Below are positions 60,680 through 64,000 of a DNA stretch of 64,000 nucleotides, piece by piece (positions within the stretch are counted from its first letter, which is position 1; each line of letters opens with the position of its first letter). A model generated the notes under the pieces. The model was not told the origin of the DNA and ran no database searches. It saw only the letters and a program-made list of their open reading frames with translations. The DNA comes from Massospora cicadina. Lineage: Eukaryota; Entomophthoromycota; Entomophthoromycetes; Entomophthorales; Entomophthoraceae. The position numbers and the translations under genes are program-made. The stretch is taken from the NCBI GenBank assembly GCA_022478985.1, contig JAKSZP010017403.1, forward strand, positions 1 to 64,000, read 5' to 3'.

Positions 60680-61640
60680 TTATGAAAGTGCATCAATTAT
60701 CTGAAGACTATCAGGATATTTTTCCGCGTCAGATGTCTACTATGGTCACGTGCAAGACTGGAAAAATAGTATCTATGTTGGAGACGCAACCCCTATCAAA
60801 CTGAAGTCATATAGGAAATTGAAGGTAAAGGAGTAATACATGAAGAAAAAACTCAAGCAAACTACTAGTTTTTTGCTTATAAGTGACCTCCTAGAGTCTT
60901 TGGTTATTCCCACTGTTACATATAAATAAGAAAAATGGTGGTCACAATATAGTGATGGATTAAAGGCAGCCAAACAGCCTCACTAAGAAGGACAGCTATC
61001 TGATTTTATGAATTGACGATGATTTGGCCTGACTCCTTAGCTCAAATTTCTTCTCCACAATGGCCTCACCAGAAGCTATTGGCAGATGTATCTATTGTCA
61101 GAAGACCAACAAAAATAAGCGTTGATATGCACAGAAGGATTATTTCAACCTACTCAGCTCCCTCAGAGATTTTGCAATGCTCACGCCTTATTTTAATGGG
61201 TGATGGATCACATTATGCAAGATCTTACTTAAGCTATATGATCATGTACCTAGAAGGTATAGCATATTTTCCAAAAATTTTACTGATAATATAGATCACC
61301 TCAAGTCAGTTTCCAATGGCTGAGAGAGAACCACATCAGATTAAAATCTGCGAAATGTACCTTCTTCCAGTAGAAAATGAAAATTTGGTACAAGCCAATT
61401 AGGAAGGAAAGCAACCTTTGTATGATAAAGTTGAAGCTATCTCCAAGATGCCTAAAGTGAAGAGCCTCAGAGACATACAGATATCTTTGATGGGTTTTTA
61501 CCATCAATTTACCTCAAAGATTTTTAGACTCTCCAACTCTCATGTCCATTTGCTTGCTAAAAATACCCCTTTAATTTTAATAGTAGAGCATGAACTGCAT
61601 TTGAGTCAAAGAATGTTTTGTTGAAAACTGATTTTACAAC
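60680..61640 (+). pseudogene. Element 2: reverse transcriptase with YLDD changed to YLEG
   Basis: VMDHIMQD near 61200 and the active-site position MYLEGIAYF at 61244-61270 align with HQVMDHIMQDF and YLDDISFLS of element 1. The catalytic pair Asp-Asp is Glu-Gly, so activity is lost. Connection-domain sequence follows: AISKMPKVKSLRDIQI (61436-61480) and GFYHQFTSKIFRLSN. Confidence 0.85.
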
Positions 61641-62000
61641 ATCCAGACTATGGGAAGCCAATCATTTATTTACCAACGCCTCCAACTTATCCATAGGCGC
61701 CATTCTCTCTCAATTAATGACAAAGTCATTGACCACTCAGTATCTTATTACAGTAAAACGCTTCTTTAGCTGAAGAAATTATAGTGTCAGAAGAAAGAGT
61801 GCTTAAGATGTTCTCCTGGTGGCGAAACGTTTTTGGTACTTCCTGTATAATATAAACTTTTAATTGTTACAGACTACGCTTCTTGATGTGGCAACAAAAT
61901 AAGAAAGATCTGACAGGAAAACTAGCTCTCTAGGCTCTTAATACTTCTTCAATATGCCATGAATATTGTCTATGGATCTGAAACAACGCACATAAATGGT
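61640..62000 (+). pseudogene. Element 2: RNase H
   Basis: FTNASNLSIGAILSQL at about 61667-61715 corresponds to FTDASN; the catalytic Asp is Asn (GAC to AAC). The C-terminal half near 61860-61960 is badly damaged but still follows element 1. Confidence 0.78.
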
Positions 62001-62199
62001 GATGGACTGACTCAACTGCCCGTACTTAATCTAGACAATAGTGAAGCTAAATAGTTACAAAACCTACTAATGAAGTCATATACTTGGGAGGATGAAGATA
62101 AAACATTTTAGAAGTTGCTAAAACGTCACGCTCAAAATATAAAAGTTCTCATAGGATTACTATATAAGAAATTCAGAACTGACTAACTTACTTGTGACC

Positions 62200-62960
62200 T
62201 TTATAATGGCTACCAATTATAATGGTAGCCCTTAATACCTTAAATGGAGGAGCTGGGAAGACTTAAAATTAGATCAAGGATTGTACTTTAGGGAAGAAAT
62301 ACTTGAAACTGTAGTGGAAATCTTAAAATCTTGTACCACTTGTAAAGAGCAGAAGTTTTATAAAGCCAAGTACAAGTATTAGCCCATGACCCCTCAGCAG
62401 CCGTTTCAAACCATAAGTTTAGATGTCATAAGTCCACTAACTGAATTCACAGGATGGAACTGATACATTCTTGTAGGATTAATTATTTTGCAAAGTGGTC
62501 AAATTAAAGGCCATTACCATGAAGACTTCCAAGGCTGCCACTAACTTTTTATACCTAAATATATTTACTAGGCACGGTTGCCCGCTGGTACTGCTATGAG
62601 ATAATGGGAAAAACTTTACTAAAGAGATATGAGGATATTAGCTATGAGCTTGGGATCTCAACAACTATCTTCAGTGCCTTACAACGCATCAATTTACAGG
62701 AATGTAGAAAGAGAAAATGGAATGTTGGTTTCAATATTATGCAAGATGGCCACTATTAATCCATTACACTGGGATCAATATCTCCCAAGTGTGTTGATGG
62801 CTTACAGAAAAATTTACACCAAAGTATCAAAATGTCTCCCTTAAAGGCTTTTATGGAAAAGAACCTGGAATGCCAGCTCTATTAGCTCGTGAAGTACCAG
62901 TGACAGTGCTAAAGAGCCTGAGAAAGAGTTAAAAATATTAGCTCAAAAATCTATTCAAAT
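62200..62960 (+). pseudogene. Element 2: integrase
   Basis: SCTTCKEQ with CxxC at 62331-62342, TPQQPFQTISLDVISPLTEF at about 62391-62450 (first Asp), CPLVLL-stop-DNGKNFTKE at about 62579-62625 (second Asp intact, a stop just before), and NVERENGMLVSILCKMA at about 62701-62750 (catalytic Glu intact). HWDQYLPSVLMAYR follows. All three catalytic acids survive, unlike in element 1. Very similar to element 0 integrase. Confidence 0.9.
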
Positions 62961-63244
62961 CTAATCAGATGCAATGGCAAATCTAACCAAGAAGGCTATA
63001 AGATAAGGGCAAATAGGAAATTCAACTTGCCAACCTTTACCCACCTTTTTGATTATTATATTAGTCTTGTAATATTACAATCACTACTACCACGAAAAGG
63101 AAATTAAATTCTATCTGGGATGGGCCATACACTATAACCTACAAATGCGTGAATGAATACTCAATATAGTCTTTAGAAACTGAAGTAATTATCAACCGCG
63201 TACATAGCTGATTCTTGCGTCGGTACTCCCCTGCCAATATTCTT

Positions 63245-63255
63245 GAAGGATGTGA
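63245..63255 (+). other. Element 2 polypurine tract
   Basis: GAAGGATGTGA, partly decayed, directly before the 3' LTR; aligned with 45048-45058. Confidence 0.55.
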
Positions 63256-64000
63256 TGTCAAATATCATGAGATTTGACATGATGGGAAGAATATTGACTA
63301 TTTGACTCCCATGACAAATTGACACCAAGACCTGTAAGGGGTTAAATGAATTGCCTCAGTTAATTACCCAGAAATTTTATAGTTAATATGGCCCAAACTG
63401 TACTAGGAAATCTGTCAGATCAACAAGAGCCTAAAATACCATGAGATGAAATTCTGTCTAATCAAGTTGAAAGTTCATTTAAAGGTCAGACTACTATTAC
63501 TCAATGTGGCACTCGTGGCAGTAAATTAAGACTAACCCAAAAAAGGTTAAAAGCCTAGAATCTGTCTTCAATCAACCTAAATGATACCAGTTCTCATCCA
63601 ACTTGTTACATTCAACTTACATTTTCCCCTATCAAATTTATGCTACAAAGCCACTATACCATCTGTAATGCATCACTTAACTAAGAAACTCCCTTCCTGA
63701 TTTCCCCCTGTTTAGTTTATTGATTTTTTTGGGTTTATTATATTATCTACTGTGACATATAAAACCCCTCCTTATACTATTATAAGGTTACATAATTAAT
63801 TTTATATATCATTTTGGTACCTAACTTTAAGAAGTCCATTCCGCCGAACTTACCATAGGATACTCTAGTTGAAGGGACATAATTTGTGACTTTGCACCTT
63901 TTACAATAAATAATATACTTGACATGCTTCTTATACAGCTTCACATAATGAGTGTCAGGCTTCTTGGGCATAGCACCATTGAGCTTAAAAATGGAAGCCC
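63256..64000 (+). repeat. Element 2 3' LTR, cut by the window end
   Basis: Starts TGTCAAATATC. It contains TATA-type CATATAAAACCCCTC at 63756-63770 and the U5 block (GGATACTCT onward) at 63858-63896. The end, ATTGAGCTTAAAAATGGAAG then CCC, aligns with the last bases of the 5' LTR and stops about four bases short. Confidence 0.88.

Larger units (their letters stand above)
56009..64000 (+). mobile_element. Element 2: family A Ty3/gypsy copy, almost complete
   Basis: 5' LTR 56009-56757, primer-binding site, gag, protease, RT, RNase H, integrase, polypurine tract and 3' LTR 63256-64000+. The window ends at ...AAGCCC, and the 5' LTR continues CCCAACA at this point, so about four bases are missing. 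The five bases before the element are CTGGA (56004-56008). It lies inside element 7. The two LTRs are clearly diverged, so the insertion is old. Confidence 0.88.

Noticed and set aside
1..64000. CRISPR arrays, operons, ribosome-binding sites, tRNA and rRNA genes
   Set aside because: None seen. The only regular array is the 48-bp minisatellite at 35.4 kb, which has no spacer structure, and I found no convincing tRNA A-box and B-box pair.

Overview
This window looks like a retrotransposon graveyard from a large, repeat-rich eukaryotic nuclear genome. It is AT-rich on inspection (composition was not computed). I found no host gene with an intact reading frame, no tRNA or rRNA gene, no operon and no CRISPR array. 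Every coding signal I can support belongs to decayed LTR retrotransposons, mostly Ty3/gypsy, broken by stops and frameshifts. A fungus is a reasonable guess for the host: one element has a chromovirus-type pol and the losses suggest C-to-T decay, as in repeat-rich rusts or early-diverging fungi. The sequence does not prove this.

Layout. 1-1270: end of a plus-strand gypsy pol (integrase), a polypurine tract and the start of its 3' LTR, then a small orphan coding segment (1271-1610). 1611-8470: AT-rich, nothing recognisable. 8478-14300: two minus-strand copies of a gag-like cassette (a, b) separated by LTR material, with a foreign plus-strand LTR ending in a primer-binding site at 12214. 14480-17980: minus-strand gypsy remnant (element 5). 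18150-25515: long minus-strand gypsy (element 3) with both LTRs, gag, protease, RT, RNase H and integrase. 27540-29200: gag-like cassette c. 29741-34440: plus-strand chromovirus (element 4); a second copy of its 5' coding part lies at 35985-37375, after a 48-bp minisatellite. 37615-45819: family A copy 1 (element 1), complete, with the 5-bp target duplication TTCTT. 45825-48950: no genes. 49757-51300: start of plus-strand element 6. 51400-54665: gag-like cassettes d and e flanking a 976-bp LTR. 54788-56008: start of plus-strand element 7, interrupted by family A copy 2 (element 2, 56009 to the window end). The window stops about four bases short of that element's 3' LTR end.

The elements share little beyond retrotransposon logic, but three features recur. 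Several families carry a similar primer-binding site (consensus TGGTGCTCAMTACAGGGG). Key enzyme residues are repeatedly lost by G-to-A or C-to-T changes. Two otherwise diverged family A copies share a nearly identical protease-region tract that includes three in-frame stops. The best candidates for something undescribed are the five-copy, pol-less gag-like cassette and a small conserved ORF found in opposite orientations at two LTRs. Boundaries without exact motifs are approximate. Identity values are estimates from reading the sequence, not computed alignments.
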